Below are positions 45,457-56,654 of a stretch of 64,000 nucleotides of DNA, piece after piece. The stretch is from Cheiracanthium punctorium. Its lineage: Eukaryota; Arthropoda; Arachnida; Araneae; Cheiracanthiidae. Made by a program: the position numbers and the translations under genes. How positions within the stretch are numbered: position 1 is the first letter of the stretch; each line of letters starts with the position of its first letter. The notes under the pieces were generated by a model. That model was not told where the DNA came from, did no database searches, and was given only the letters and a program-made list of their open reading frames with translations. The stretch is from contig JAWZYV010013267.1 of assembly GCA_038373885.1 (NCBI GenBank), forward strand, positions 248,001-312,000, in the 5' to 3' direction.

Positions 45457-47565
45457 CTGAAACAAAACAAAACAAAAAGTCATGCACGCACACGAGAAAG
45501 TAAAATATGTTCAGCCATTTAAAATATGTAACCTATTAGAGACGAACGACGAAAACGTATGCGTTCCTTACATATAGTTCAATCGCATAATCCTAAAGGG
45601 GCTAGGGGCAGAGATCCAATTTAGAACTTTAATGAGTAGTTACTAATGTAAAAGGACAAAAACTATACTAAGCCCGATTTAAATTTACAGAAACCATAGC
45701 ACGAAAGCGGATCTTCTAAGAGCACTTAACTGTAGTCTAACCTACACAATATCAGTATATTATATATTAAAGACAAGGTAAGGGATTTTTTCACGTCAAA
45801 ATGCTAAATTTTAAAATTTTAATACCTTAATCTTGATTTTTTATAATTTGTACGGATCATAATATAAGTTGAATGTGTTTATTTGAGTACAATATTATCT
45901 GATAATGTATAGTTCATTGGGAATTCTTTGACCAATTGCTTTGGGGTCCTCTATAAAAGGAAAGGCTTTTTTACTAGAGCCTATTGGGCCTAGTCTTGCC
46001 CGGACAATATAATGTAGCAGGGCCTGCTTATAACATTATTGTGACTAGATTACTCCAAATTTTGAGATCCAGTATATACGAAAGCGGATCCATAAATTTA
46101 TTCAGGGAGAGGGGGCCAATCTAACATAATTCCAAGCTGCACGAAATATTCGTCATTAATATGAAGCCCATTTTATCTAGTGTAAATATATTCCTCTAAA
46201 GGAGGGGGTTGCGTCCTCGCCGTTGGGAATTCAGGGGATTTATGCGGGTGATCTGCCCTTTGGTACAGTCCCTATATATTTTGTGCAGTATGCATTTACT
46301 AGTTTAAACTCCATTTTAACCTCTGCGTGTATTTCCGAGGGCCAGGCCGAAATATCAGACCAATGATCAGGGTCATATATGAGGTTGAATCCAACAGTGA
46401 TTGGCTCGTCTAAAACGCGTCGTCACATCTAGCATATGAAAGTTGTTACAACGAATTAGAGAACCACCAAAATTCAGATCTATAGTTGAAACGTGACATC
46501 GTATGTTGATGAACCAAAACTAAAATTCGAAGTATGCTTTGATTAGAAAGTCCGTAGGATGCTTCAATACAAAAATTAAATCGTGCTATGAAGTTTGGTT
46601 TAGTCTGCAAAAGATCAGTCTTTCTTTAACATTAACTATATTCATAATTAAGATTTATTTATTCATTCAATGACTGACTTGGATATGTTTCATCCTTACC
46701 TTAGAAATTACCTGTAAGTCCATTCAGTGATAAGAGTTATATAGTAAATAAACAATTTTAGTGTCCATTTTTTTAAACAGCTTTTTCAAGTAACATGAAC
46801 AGCTTCATAAATGCGTAATTGTTTAGTCATCCAGTACGGTTAATTTCTTAATCAAATGATTACGCTATCTTCGAAAGTACTCGTAAGTGCACAAAGTGAA
46901 AAGGGTTAAGTTATAGTAAATAAGGCATATACTGCCTTTTGAGAAGCAATTTTAGTGTTTCCTTTTGCTTTCTTCTCAGATTTTCAAGTTAAAAGTGATC
47001 GACATTTGTAATAAAATATTGATCATTTTTAATTGTGCAGCTGAAACTGTCTAGTTCTAGAAGATAAAGCGTTTACCACGCTGAAAATGGAAAACTTACT
47101 TTGCACATTAACAATGAAGAATAAAGTGTTCAACGAAGGGAAATGAGACATTATCATCTTTTTTTAAAACACTTACCAGAAACAGTGGCTGCCCCAGGGT
47201 ACGTGGAACACCCCTTCAAACGTAAAAAAGGCGCCTCTTAATGCTTTAGATCAAGTTTTTTCAATTTTTGAGTTTGAAATGACGCCCCTTCTAAAATTGC
47301 GCTTCAATGCGTTGCTTACCGTGTCGGACAGCCCCTGACCAAAAATTGCATAAATATTGCAGTCAGAGTTTACCAGTAGAGGTGGAACTACTGATGACTT
47401 TGTTTTTGACAGCAAAGATCAAACTCATATTCAAATAATTCTGCAACTGAGGTAGGCAGTTGATGAAACAATATTTTGCAAAACAAGTCCCGCATGTTCT
47501 AGAGGAAATGTACAAGAGCATATTTTCGTTTTACGCTCTTATATTAGGAAATTATGCAGCTTTTA
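45457..47565. other. Intron/upstream sequence shared with unit 2
   Basis: This is non-coding sequence that still aligns in pieces with 56298-58550. It holds two empty sites for Helitrons present in unit 2: 45524/45525 (AAAA|TATG) and 45902/45903 (CTGA|TAAT). The frame 47460-47657 is not supported, because its unit 2 counterpart is not open. Confidence 0.65.
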
Positions 47566-47969
47566 AACAGCTTTTTAAAGAACTTAATATAGCATTTGAC
47601 ACACTAAAAAATTCGAAAAGTCTTTTAACAAGCTGTATTGTTACAATGAAACTTTAGAAGTCACGAAACACACTGGGAAAAAATCTAGACTTACGGAATT
47701 TTTTAATATTTCCCTGAACGGGTAAATCTTAAACCAATTTGTGAAGGCAATTTCTGTGTTTATGAATTTTTTTCTGACAATTATTTGAGACATACAACCA
47801 TATTCAGTATTGGTCGATAATGCATTGGGGCAAGAAACATTAATTTTACCCGAGAGTTTAGCGTCATTGGTTTGTTTATAAAAATGTTGAAAAAAGACCT
47901 GTGTCGACGATGTGTTTTGTAAAGGAAGACCATTTCACAACACAGTGTTTTACAGACACAGTTTTTTAC
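47566..47969. other. Non-coding stretch
   Basis: Nothing was recognised; it lies beyond the visible end of the duplicated block. Confidence 0.5.
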
Positions 47970-48111
47970 AGATTTCACAACACAGTGTTATAAAGTAAAC
48001 CTCTTTCTTTCAAATGCCAAAAATCGTTCGACAAAATATGAGCAAATACACCAACGAGAACTGTGTGCTGACAATGTTTGCGGTGGCGGGAAACTTTCGT
48101 TACAACCCAAT
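47970..48111 (-). mobile_element. Mariner terminal fragment
   Basis: The minus strand reads GGTTGTAACGAAAGTTTCCC, GCCACCGCAAAC, CGTTGGTGTATTTGCTCATA and TTTGTCGAACGA..., collinear with the 5' end of the mariner at 14682-15239. The rest of the element is missing. Confidence 0.7.
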
Positions 48112-48212
48112 ACATATAAATATATACATAACTAGTATTATGTATATATTCCAACTTTGAATAACACCGTTTAAACTGATGTGATTTGTTTTTCAATGTA
48201 AAACTACTATGC

Positions 48213-48515
48213 CAGCATTTCTCAACCTGTGGGGCGCGACCTCCAAGGGGGGCGCAGAGCGTTTTCAGGGGGGGGGGAGCGCGAGAAAAACCAAAGAGCA
48301 AGTAGTGATGCATGATGCTTTTTAAAAAAATCATCTTACTTATTCTCATTTCTTCTCAAAAATATCCCTTTTCGCTTAAAATATTCATTCAACTTCACTG
48401 ATAACATTTTGTAAAAAATTCGACTAAATTTTGATTGTTAAAGATTAAAAAAAACTGAATGTATGCTGACAAATGTGAGGGGGGGGCACGAAGTTAAAAA
48501 GGTTGAGAACCGCTG
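48213..48515. mobile_element. hAT MITE family 2 (303 bp)
   Basis: The ends are CAGCATTTCTCAACCTGTGG and AAAGGTTGAGAACCGCTG, the common CAG(T/C)GGTTCTCAACCT hAT terminus. The flanking 8-mers TACTATGC (48205-48212) and TTCTATGC (48516-48523) match at seven of eight positions. No transposase is present. Confidence 0.85.
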
Positions 48516-48619
48516 TTCTATGCAAACCCTCGTACAAGGAGGGCGACGGAATTTTTTCCACCCTGTGTGTAAATACAGATTTCGCTCTACGCGGAGACCG
48601 TAGATTCTCCACTCTATAA

Positions 48620-49920
48620 AAAAATCTGGAGTGACTCCACTCGACTTTCCGAACACTTACGATTAAGATCATTACCAAGAATTTAAATAAATTTTAATAG
48701 ATGAATAATTCAAATATATATACCAAATTGAAACTCAATCGAATGCACCGTTTAAACGCTAGCGCAATTTCAAGAATTTCGTCCCATAGGCCGTAATGTA
48801 AAAGAAATCTTTGTCGTAGCCTTGTAGAAAAACAATAAGTCCTATACACACCAAAATCAATACAGGTCTTGTGACGGTGGTTTATAATATATATACCCAA
48901 TTTGAGCTCAATCGAATGTACCGTTTAAACGCTAGCGCATTTTCCAGAATTTTCCCCCATAGGCCATAATGTAAAAGAAATCTTTGTCGTAGCCCTGTAG
49001 AAAAACTATAAGTCCCATACACACCAAAATCAATACCGGTCTTGCGACGGTGGTTTATAACATATATACCCAATTTGAACTCAATCGCATGCCCCGTTCA
49101 GGAGCTATCGTATTCACACACATACACACACACACACACACACACATCTCGTAAAAATAGCATAAATGAATTCAGAAGACCTCAAAACGTGTAAATACAC
49201 CAAAATCTCGAATTCGAATTTTTTCATGATTACAATACTTTCCTTACATGGTACATGTTCGCAAAGTAAAAAATCTGGAGTGACTCCACTCGACTTTCCG
49301 AACACTTACGATTAAGATCATTACCAAGCACTTAAATAAATTTTAATCGATGAATAATTCAAACATATATACCAAATTGAAACTCAATCGAATGCACCGT
49401 TTAAACGCTTGCGCACTTTCATGAATTTCTCCCCATATGCCATTATGCCATAACATAAAAGAAAGATTTGTCGTAGCCCTGTAGAAAAACTATAAGTCCT
49501 ATACACACCAAAATCAATACCGGTCTTAGGATGGTGGTTTATAACATGTATACCGAATTTGAGCTCAATCGAATGTATCGTTTAAACGCTAGCGCACTTT
49601 CAAGAAATTCCCCCCATAGGCCATAATGTAAAAGAAATCTTTGTCGTAGCCCTGTAGAAAAACTATAAGTCCTATACACACCAAAATCAATACCGGTCTT
49701 GCAACGGTGGTTTATGACATATATATCCAATTTGAGATGAATCGAATGCTCCGTTCAGGAGCTATCGTGTTCACTCACATACACACAAACACACATACAT
49801 CTCGTAAAAATAGCATAAATATATTCAGAAGCCCTCAAAACGTGTAAAAACACCAAAATCTCGAAGTCGAATTTTTTCATGATTACAATACTTTCCTTAC
49901 ATGGTACATGTTCGGAAAGT
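48620..49920. repeat. 649 bp tandem duplication containing ~180 bp repeats
   Basis: The segment AATCTGGAGTGACTCCACTC onward (about 48620-49267) repeats at 49269-49920. Within each, a ~180 bp subunit (CCAATTTGAGCTCAATCGAA, CGTTTAAACGCTAGCGCA, AAAGAAATCTTTGTCGTAGC, CACACCAAAATCAATACCGG) occurs twice. A third start leads into GTTCAGGAGCTATCGT and a CA-repeat (49119-49145). Short minus-strand frames in the unit are repeat readings. Confidence 0.85.
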
Positions 49921-49993
49921 AAAAATCCGTTATGCGTGCATTGAAAGCAATCTACATTGAAAGTAAGAAAAAAAAAAAGTTTGTGTTCATATA

Positions 49994-50060
49994 CAGTGAA
50001 ATCTCTGTCAGGACCACTTTCCATTCAATAGAAAATTTACCGTTAAATAGGGATGACAAA
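49994..50060 (+). mobile_element. Pogo/Tigger-like terminus
   Basis: TA (49992-49993) is followed by CAGTGAAATCTCTGTCAGGA and then CCACTTTCC, a standard Tigger-type left end. No right end was found before the hAT MITE at 50315. Confidence 0.5.
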
Positions 50061-50314
50061 GAAAAAAACATCTAAAATAAGCAAGTCAAAGTATATATAT
50101 ATATATAGATGAAACTGTTAATTAACATTTTGAAAGTATACATGTTCAAGAAACTTTCCATTAAAATTTATTTACTTTTCATGATTTTTCGCAAGCAGTT
50201 TCGGCTTCAAATGATTCTTTATGCAACACTTATTTAAATTTGCAATGCCTTCGATCATTTATCAATGCCTTAGAATAAGATAGTAGTTAATTTCTATTGG
50301 CATTTCCTGACAGT

Positions 50315-50479
50315 CAGGGGCATAGCCAGAAATTTTCCATGAGGGAGGGGGGGGTACGACTACGGCAACTCATATGTATAAGTGTGTGATAAGGGAGTGA
50401 AGAATATACATTTTGTATGGCAAAAGATTCCTCATGGCGGATGACCCCCTATCCCCCCCCCTTCTTGGCTACGCCACTG
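50315..50479 (-). mobile_element. hAT MITE family 1, copy 5
   Basis: Reverse orientation. The left end is CAGGGGCATAGCCAGAAATT and the right end TTGGCTACGCCACTG. The flanking 8-mers CTGACAGT (50307-50314) and CTGACACT (50480-50487) match at seven of eight positions. Confidence 0.9.
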
Positions 50480-51373
50480 CTGACACTATATTCGCAGCTT
50501 CAGACTTATCGGAATCGTATTGAACTCCCGAAATAAAATTTGGAAAAAAATGGCCCTTATGAGGGGTAGTCAGAGAGCATGTAACCTTCTAATACAAGTA
50601 AAATTAAGTTGTCTATGGGAAAATTGTAGTTCCTAAAAATATTGGCCCTTGAATATGGGTGCTCTTTAAGAGAAGTTTGACTGCTTATCTACTATGCATA
50701 GTTCATTTCCAGTTTTTAAAATTTATCTCCTCAGTCACAAGAATCCCAAAAAATATGGTCTTTAATATTGATGCAATAAATTAAAAAAAATGTCTAAAAG
50801 TTGCACCAGCAATTTCAGGTAAAATTAACACGCAGTAAAAAGAAAGAGCTCCAAAATTTATTGAGTACTCACTAAAAATCATTTGAACAAGTTACCTTAA
50901 ATATTCTTTATATTTGGGGGGGGGGGTTCCTGTTAATGTCATCACTTTCAAAATTTTTCAAGTGAATTCAGCCTATTTTAAATTTTCTTAATATCAAAGA
51001 AATTATTCGCAACTCTTCGCATCTCTTTTCCATAATGCAAACCCATCGAGCAACTCAACTCCTCATATTACTTCTCCCAAATTGCGATTTTTTGCTTTTC
51101 CCAGATGATGCGAATCACTGCATTCTTTAGTATCGTTTATAAACAGCCTCCCCTCCCCCCCCCCCCACGCCCTCCCACACACTGGCGAAATAGTTAAAAG
51201 TATGTTTCGGACAAGAGGGAGCATAATTAACCTGAAAAGCGTTTTATTAGATACAATACTCCTCTTTTCCAAACTTATGATGCGAAATGTTTTCTGGCAG
51301 TAAGCCTTGCATGCAGAATTAATTTTACGACTTATCCTAAAGCGGAAAGAATGTTATTTAAGCATAACTAATA

Positions 51374-51778
51374 TTAACACTATGCCGTCCGGCGACGCTA
51401 AAGTAGTGTCGTACGTTAAGAATCGCTAAACGGCCGGCGACACCACAGTGGCGTAACGCGATACAGTGGATGCCGCTTAATCGGATCAGCCGCTTTATCG
51501 AATCGCATCACGGGAAAACTAAACTGGATCAGTCTCTTCAAATCTCAACCAGAGCCGCCGCTTTTTCGAATCAGCCGCACGAACGTGATCCAACTAAGCG
51601 GCAGCCACTGTACTAGTATTTCCGATTTATTTGATCACTAAACCAGTTTGACGTTTTGCTAACAGAACTCCACGGCCAAAAACAAGGTCGGAAACTATCG
51701 CACGAAACCTTTGCGTCCACCCAAACCGGGTGCCAAGCGGAGAAATTTTTACCAAACATGTGGACGGCAAAGTGTTAA
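51374..51778. mobile_element. piggyBac-type MITE family 2
   Basis: It runs from TTAA (51374-51377) to TTAA (51775-51778). The ends are TTAACACTATGCCGTCCGGC and GGACGGCAAAGTGTTAA. Interior GGCCGGCGACACCACAGTGG. It is interrupted by a pogo-type MITE at 51464-51610. Confidence 0.8.
51464..51610. mobile_element. Pogo-type MITE family P, copy 2 (nested)
   Basis: TA at 51462-51463 and 51611-51612. The ends are CAGTGGATGCCGCTTAATCG and AACTAAGCGGCAGCCACTG. It lies inside the piggyBac-type MITE at 51374-51778 in reverse orientation to copies 1 and 3. Confidence 0.9.
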
Positions 51779-52058
51779 CCCATTCGTGCCTGGATATTTT
51801 TGCGACTTTCTTCGATTTTTGCTAACACCACTAGTAATTGATAAATTTCTGATGTCAACTTTTTGAACAAGGGATGATTTCATTTAAAATCATTATGTAT
51901 AAAAATTGAAATGTCAACATCCCACTTGGCCATATTAAAATGTTTTGTGGAATTTAGGTTCAATACTCGCGAATAAAGGCTCGGAAAAATAAATAACGTT
52001 TTCGAATGATAGCGAAAATGCCGTCCCAAAAAAGGGACGCTAGGCATAAATGGGTTAA
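51775..52058. mobile_element. piggyBac-type MITE family 3
   Basis: It runs from TTAA (51775-51778, shared with the neighbour) to TTAA (52055-52058). The ends are TTAACCCATTCGTGCCTGG and GCTAGGCATAAATGGGTTAA. An inner GTCCCAAAAAAGGGAC hairpin lies near the right end. Confidence 0.85.
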
Positions 52059-52993
52059 AAGAAAAAATGAATGAATTCTTATTCTAAGTGTACCAAGATT
52101 AAATGTATTGGGGGGGGGGGGTTGGAAGGGGAGAGGGGCAACGCCAGTTATAATTGCATATCCAACTTCATTCCTATTGCATATGCCTCCATATCGAACT
52201 TCATCTAGTGAACTTTCATTGGAACAATCGAGACGATACCCCCCTGGTTATGGGTCAAAACAACCAATCTCTCATATCAGATACGTTAAATTATTAATAT
52301 TAATGCTGTACCACAGCTTTAAAACAGGCCTTGCCTATAGAATAAAAGGCATTACATACAGAACCTCTTACTTTAAAGAAATAAACCCCGAGCTACAAGC
52401 TCGGACAGGAAACTTTCTAAAATAATTTTTTAAATGATAATCTTAGTTCACCAGTTTTTAGAAATTGTGGGGAGGCAGATTTAACGAGGCTCGGGTTAAA
52501 TATTTATTGTACCATAAACCAATTTCTCTGTTCAACAATAGACATCTACACTACACCCACGCTTAGTATTAGAAAAATTCCGTATTTTCTTTAATCGATT
52601 ACTTTTCCAGAAATACATGCAACTCAAAATTAATATCAGAAATTCAAATTTTATGCTACATCTACTTTATATAAAGAGCAACGCTTTTTAATGAAACCTA
52701 TATAGGAAAATTAACTTTCCCGAGAGAAGGGGGGGGGTTTCCCCATTGTTTTAAAGATTATCCGAGCATAATTTTGGTTCATGATAACCAAGATTTAAGA
52801 AAAATTTCTGCGAAGTTCCATAAAATTGCAGTTAAAATTTCTCAAATTAGGCTTAGCTAATAAATTGTTTTAAGACTGTTTATCGGCGTTTAAAGTAATT
52901 GACTCAAGTCTTCCCACCTCTCTCCGGGATCAAATATTAAATAAGTTTCCATTTTTTTGCAAGAAAAAGTGAGTATGAATACAAAAGTATTTA
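52059..52993. other. Non-coding stretch
   Basis: The plus-strand frame 52108-52425 starts in a G-run and has no motif. 52390-52480 resembles 39121-39180. Nothing else was seen. Confidence 0.5.
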
Positions 52994-53163
52994 CAGTGGC
53001 CGCCGCTTAGTTGATCACGTTCGTGAGACTAGTTTTTAATACAATAAAGTGGCAGATTCAAAAAAGCGGCGACTTTGGTTGAGGTTTTGAAGAGAATGAT
53101 CCCGTTTCGTTTTCCTTGATTTGATTCGATAAAGCACCTAATCCAATTAAGCGGCATCCACTG
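52994..53163. mobile_element. Pogo-type MITE family P, copy 3
   Basis: TA at 52992-52993 and 53164-53165. The ends are CAGTGGCCGCCGCTTAGTTG and TAAGCGGCATCCACTG. The interior GATCCCGTTTCGTTTTCC matches copy 1. Confidence 0.9.
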
Positions 53164-53534
53164 TACCTGCAAATTAACTCCGTCCTAAAGATTAATTCCC
53201 AAACTTCTGGCTAACCCCTCGTAATCATTCTGTACTTTTATATTTTGCAACCCGTTAGATGGTTCCCGAAATCACAGGTTGGGAACTAATATTCTAGAAG
53301 TAGGTAGCCTATTCATTATTTTAAAATGCTGTTTTTTAAATACTCGGGAAGTAGAATACTTTAAGTATTGGTTTGTAAATCGAATTTTCTGTGACTAATG
53401 AAACAAATGCACACTTTGACAGATAAAAAATTTAAAAATGTATGTCCATGGTTATTTACATGCATCTAATTATAACCCTCATATATGGGCAAGTTAAAAT
53501 TGTAATACACAAATGCTTTAGACGTTCCAACAGC

Positions 53535-54139
53535 TCATGACATAGCATCTACACCTCTTCGTGCTATGAAGAGCATGACATGGTTGTGTACGAGTGCAAT
53601 CAAGTGCAGAATAAGAGCCAACAGCACTACAGCCGTGCCTATCGAAGCCACAACAACACCTTTGTGGTAATTTCGTAAATGCAGGGATGCAGTTCCCAAT
53701 CCCATGAGCAGGATGCCACACACCAACATGCATCTGCCGAGCCTGCGACTCGCCGGGATTCTAGGATCATACGTCAACAGGGCGCTCAAGATTGTGATGG
53801 CAAACAGAGGGACCATCACCCATGGCCTCATAACAAACACGTCACCAAGCTGGGTAAACGCGGCACAGAAAAACGCTGCTGAGACTATGGCCAGGAAACG
53901 GGCTGTCGAAAATCTAATCTCTTCTGTCATCCATTCCCGGAAGAATCTCCTCAATGGCCCGTGGATATGTCTATCCAGGTAAATGTCAAACTCTCGTTCG
54001 GTGATCCGAAAGAAGTTGCAGGTATAATACAAGTACACCAGGAGGGTGAATACGACTGCACCGATCAAGAATCCAAAGTGTTCTTCCATTGTCAATTCCA
54101 TTGCCACGCGTGCGACAGTAGATCCACGAGCTGTAGTCT
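53535..54139 (-). CDS. Terminal exon of an uncharacterised membrane protein, copy 2
   Basis: This 605 bp exon is exactly the length of copy 1, with the acceptor TTTCAG at 54140-54142 and the same split-codon phase. The protein runs TTARGSTVARVAMELTMEEH to ARRGVDAMS. About five helices: GFLIGAVVFTLLVYLYYTC, FLAIVSAAFFCAAF, VMVPLFAITILSALL, CMLVCGILLMGLG, and VVVASIGTAVVLLALILHLI. Blocks identical in both paralogues include LYYTCNFF, AAFTQLGDVFVM and the WMT(D/E)E motif. The intact frames, equal length and mostly conservative changes suggest both copies have been under selection. The intron just upstream has been enlarged by Helitrons. A candidate earlier exon is 59204-59299. Function unknown. 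Confidence 0.75.
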
Positions 54140-54175
54140 CTGAAACAAAAAGGTTGACAACATGAAAGTTTAAAA

Positions 54176-54611
54176 GTAGCTGAAGTACCTATCATTGACG
54201 GGCTAGTATGTAGTGTAGTTTTCCAAACACTACAATTTTGTCAGCATTGTAGGAGTACAAAGAATGGAACCTGCGTTATTTGGCAGTAGTATAACAGTTA
54301 TAAATTCTGCTTGAACGACTACCCATCACGTTACCAAATTTCATTTCTTTTACTAGCCATTTCGTGATGCGCGAAAAAACTTTATCAATTTGAAACTATT
54401 TCCATAAAATCTAGTTGTTTTTTTTTTAGACTCTTAGCTTAAATTGAGTATTCAGCTGTTATATCACCAAATTTTATCTCTTTAGTCATTATATTATGCG
54501 CGAACATAAAGTGTCACTGACAAAGCTACATTCCCGGTTCCAGAAAATAAAAATAGAAAAATATTTGAATTCCAAGTAATGTACAGACAAGTCTAGTTTT
54601 ATTTAAATAGA
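54176..54611 (-). mobile_element. Helitron family A, copy 3 (short)
   Basis: Minus orientation. The 5' end at 54611 reads TCTATTTAAATAAAACTAGA, and the 3' end at 54176 reads GGTACTTCAGCTAC, a changed CTAG. Only about 436 bp remain, with two decayed internal repeats. It is joined directly to the 3' end of the next copy. Confidence 0.85.
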
Positions 54612-56297
54612 CTGAAGTACCCGTCGTTGATTGGTTCGCAATAATGCAAATTTCATAAAACTAAACTTCGTCAGCATTGTAGATGTTAAAGAATTAAAGT
54701 ACAAAGAACATTCCATAAAAACTGAGAGTTACTTTCTTACATAGTGGCAACACCGCGAAACTAAAAAAATTGAAGTGCAGGCGATTTTTTTCAAACTTAA
54801 CTGTACTTTTATACAAAATTCTAAACCAAGCCGACGGTTTTATTTTCCTAGTTCCGTGCTTGTTTAAAGAACCGTTTTATTTGCCCTACAGAAATTGAGA
54901 TTAACTGGTAGGGAATTTGACATTACATCACGATAATGCTCGTCCGCACGACTACTTCTGTTCAGCAATATCTTAGTAAATGCAATGTTAAACTCATGCC
55001 ACACCCCGCTTACAGTCCAGAACTCGCACCATGAGATTTCTGGCTGTTTCCGACGTTGTAGGAGAAGCTCCGGAGCAGAAAATTTAACACGGATTCTGAA
55101 GTTATTTCAGCAGTGGAGGGTTCTCTGAAGCAGCTTCCAGAAAAGGGCTGCTCTACTTGTTTTGAAAAGTGGGTTGAACGATAGGACCGTTGCATATCCC
55201 CTGACGGAAGGCATTTTGAAAAAGAATAATGCATTTTTTCTGAAAATATATTTCTTGATTTTTTATGATTTTACTCAATTTTCATGGAATGCCCTTAGTA
55301 TATTAGCAATAGTACAGAAATAATTATCTTCTGTGTATCGTTAAAAGATTACAGATTTGGAGAAAAAAGTGATCAGTGAGTAACTATTATAGAGAACTTT
55401 CTATAAAAAGAATTTTATTCCGATTGAATGAGTTTCTCAAGTCAAGAGGTCATTCTTAACGTGTAACTAATTTCGTTTGATTCACTGTTCAAATTCTAAC
55501 ATTCCTCGAAAACATTTCACGCAATTTTCATAAAATCTAAAAAGCAAATAAGCATTAAAAATTTTCAAAACTTCCGAGTTTTGTTTTAGTTGTTGCTGAT
55601 CATGTTGCTAAACTTCATTATATTCTCTTAATCCATTTTTAAGGAATTAAAGAACATTCATACGTTTTTCACAAAATCACAAATTCTGAAATATTTAAAA
55701 CTGTTTTGGCATCTGGAGTTAATTCCAAATTTTATTCCATCCCATTTTTCAGGAATAGCGCAAACATGTACTGAATTTTCACAAAATCAAAAATAAAATA
55801 CTTTGACGCAAAGAGTTCAAGTGACGATACTAAAATTTATTTCACTCGCTTCAGTGGTTTTTCGTAATCCATAAATATTTCCATATTTTCAACAATTTTT
55901 GCAAAATCGCAAAAATTTCAAAATTTTTAACAATCCGAGACCTATGTTTTAGTTAAGTGACCACCTATTATGTCACTCTTTCATTTCATTCGCTTCAGTA
56001 ATTGTTACGTGTTGCGCGAACATTAATGCAAGCAGTTTGAGATTTTGCGAAAATAGTTTCTAAGATTTTTAAAAATTCGAAGCCTGTATTATGTTGAATG
56101 ACCACACGTCATGTTACCAAATTTATTTGCGTCAGTCGTTTTTATGTGAAGCTCTAACAAAAGAGTCACGGAATGACACAGAAAACTGAGGGTCGTACTA
56201 GATTCCCAGGTGCGTGAAACCGATAGAAATCTCCAAATTTTTGAATTCCAAGGAATATACAGACAAAGAAGTCTTAGTTATCTGTTATTTATATAGA
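54612..56297 (-). mobile_element. Helitron family A, copy 2
   Basis: Minus orientation. The 5' end at 56297 reads TCTATATAAATAACAGATAA, then CTTTGTCTGTATATTCCTTG and ATTTCTATCGGTTTC, collinear with 17521-17610. The 3' end at 54612 is ACGACGGGTACTTCAG, lacking the CTAG, and abuts copy 3. Internal units match the ~155 bp repeats of copy 1 (GATTTTGCGAAAAT, TTTTTAAAAATTCGA, AGTGACCACCTATTATG in plus-strand reading). A mariner is nested inside. Confidence 0.9.
54702..55298 (+). mobile_element. Deleted mariner nested in Helitron
   Basis: TA is at 54700-54701 and 55299-55300. The TIRs are CAAAGAACATTCCATAAAAA and the complement of AATTTTCATGGAATGCCCTTAG. Plus-strand relics of the transposase catalytic region remain: HHDNARPHDYF with the second Asp (about 54932), then in another frame MPHPAYSPELAP-stop-DFWLFPTL with the third Asp, and VISAVEGSLKQLPEKG and CFEKWVER towards the end. 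Several stops and a frame change break it, and the N-terminal domain is absent. Confidence 0.9.
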
Positions 56298-56654
56298 TAT
56301 GTAACCCATCAGAAACTAACGGCACACGTATGCGTTTTTTTACGTAGTATCCAGTGGCACAGTTCTGAAGGGATTAAATACAGGGATCAAACTTAAAACT
56401 AACTATTAGTTACAAATAAAGGGTGAAACAAGAAATACAAAATTCAAGTTCACAAGAAACAAGGAAGTGAACCTTCTGAGCATTTCTTTGACTAATCTGC
56501 TCAATACCGATTTTAGTGAGTTGTATTAAAGACAAAGTGGGGATTTTTTCATGTCAAAATGTTACACGAAAATTTTTCAGACCTCAAAACCTTCATTTTT
56601 TTTTAATTTCATGAATTGGATTGTAATTTGAATGTGAAGGATTATAATACATGA
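56298..56654. other. Intron sequence shared with unit 1
   Basis: This non-coding stretch between two Helitrons aligns with about 45525-45902. Confidence 0.6.

Larger units (their letters stand above)
40340..47565. repeat. Segmental duplication unit 1 (with gene copy 1)
   Basis: Blocks collinear with unit 2 (50690-58570): 40540-40722 with 50745-50917; 42058-42410 with 50928-51260; 44341-44530 with 53192-53345; 44760-45525 with 53447-54175; then 45525-47520 with 56298-58550 in pieces. Differences are mainly insertions described separately. The two units lie in the same orientation. Confidence 0.8.

Noticed and set aside
53518..53982. Several overlapping frames on both strands
   Set aside because: They are other-frame readings of the conserved membrane-protein exon at 53535-54139.
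55010..55234. 74-codon minus-strand frame
   Set aside because: It is antisense to the mariner transposase relic (DFWLFP and EGSLKQLPEKG motifs) on the plus strand.
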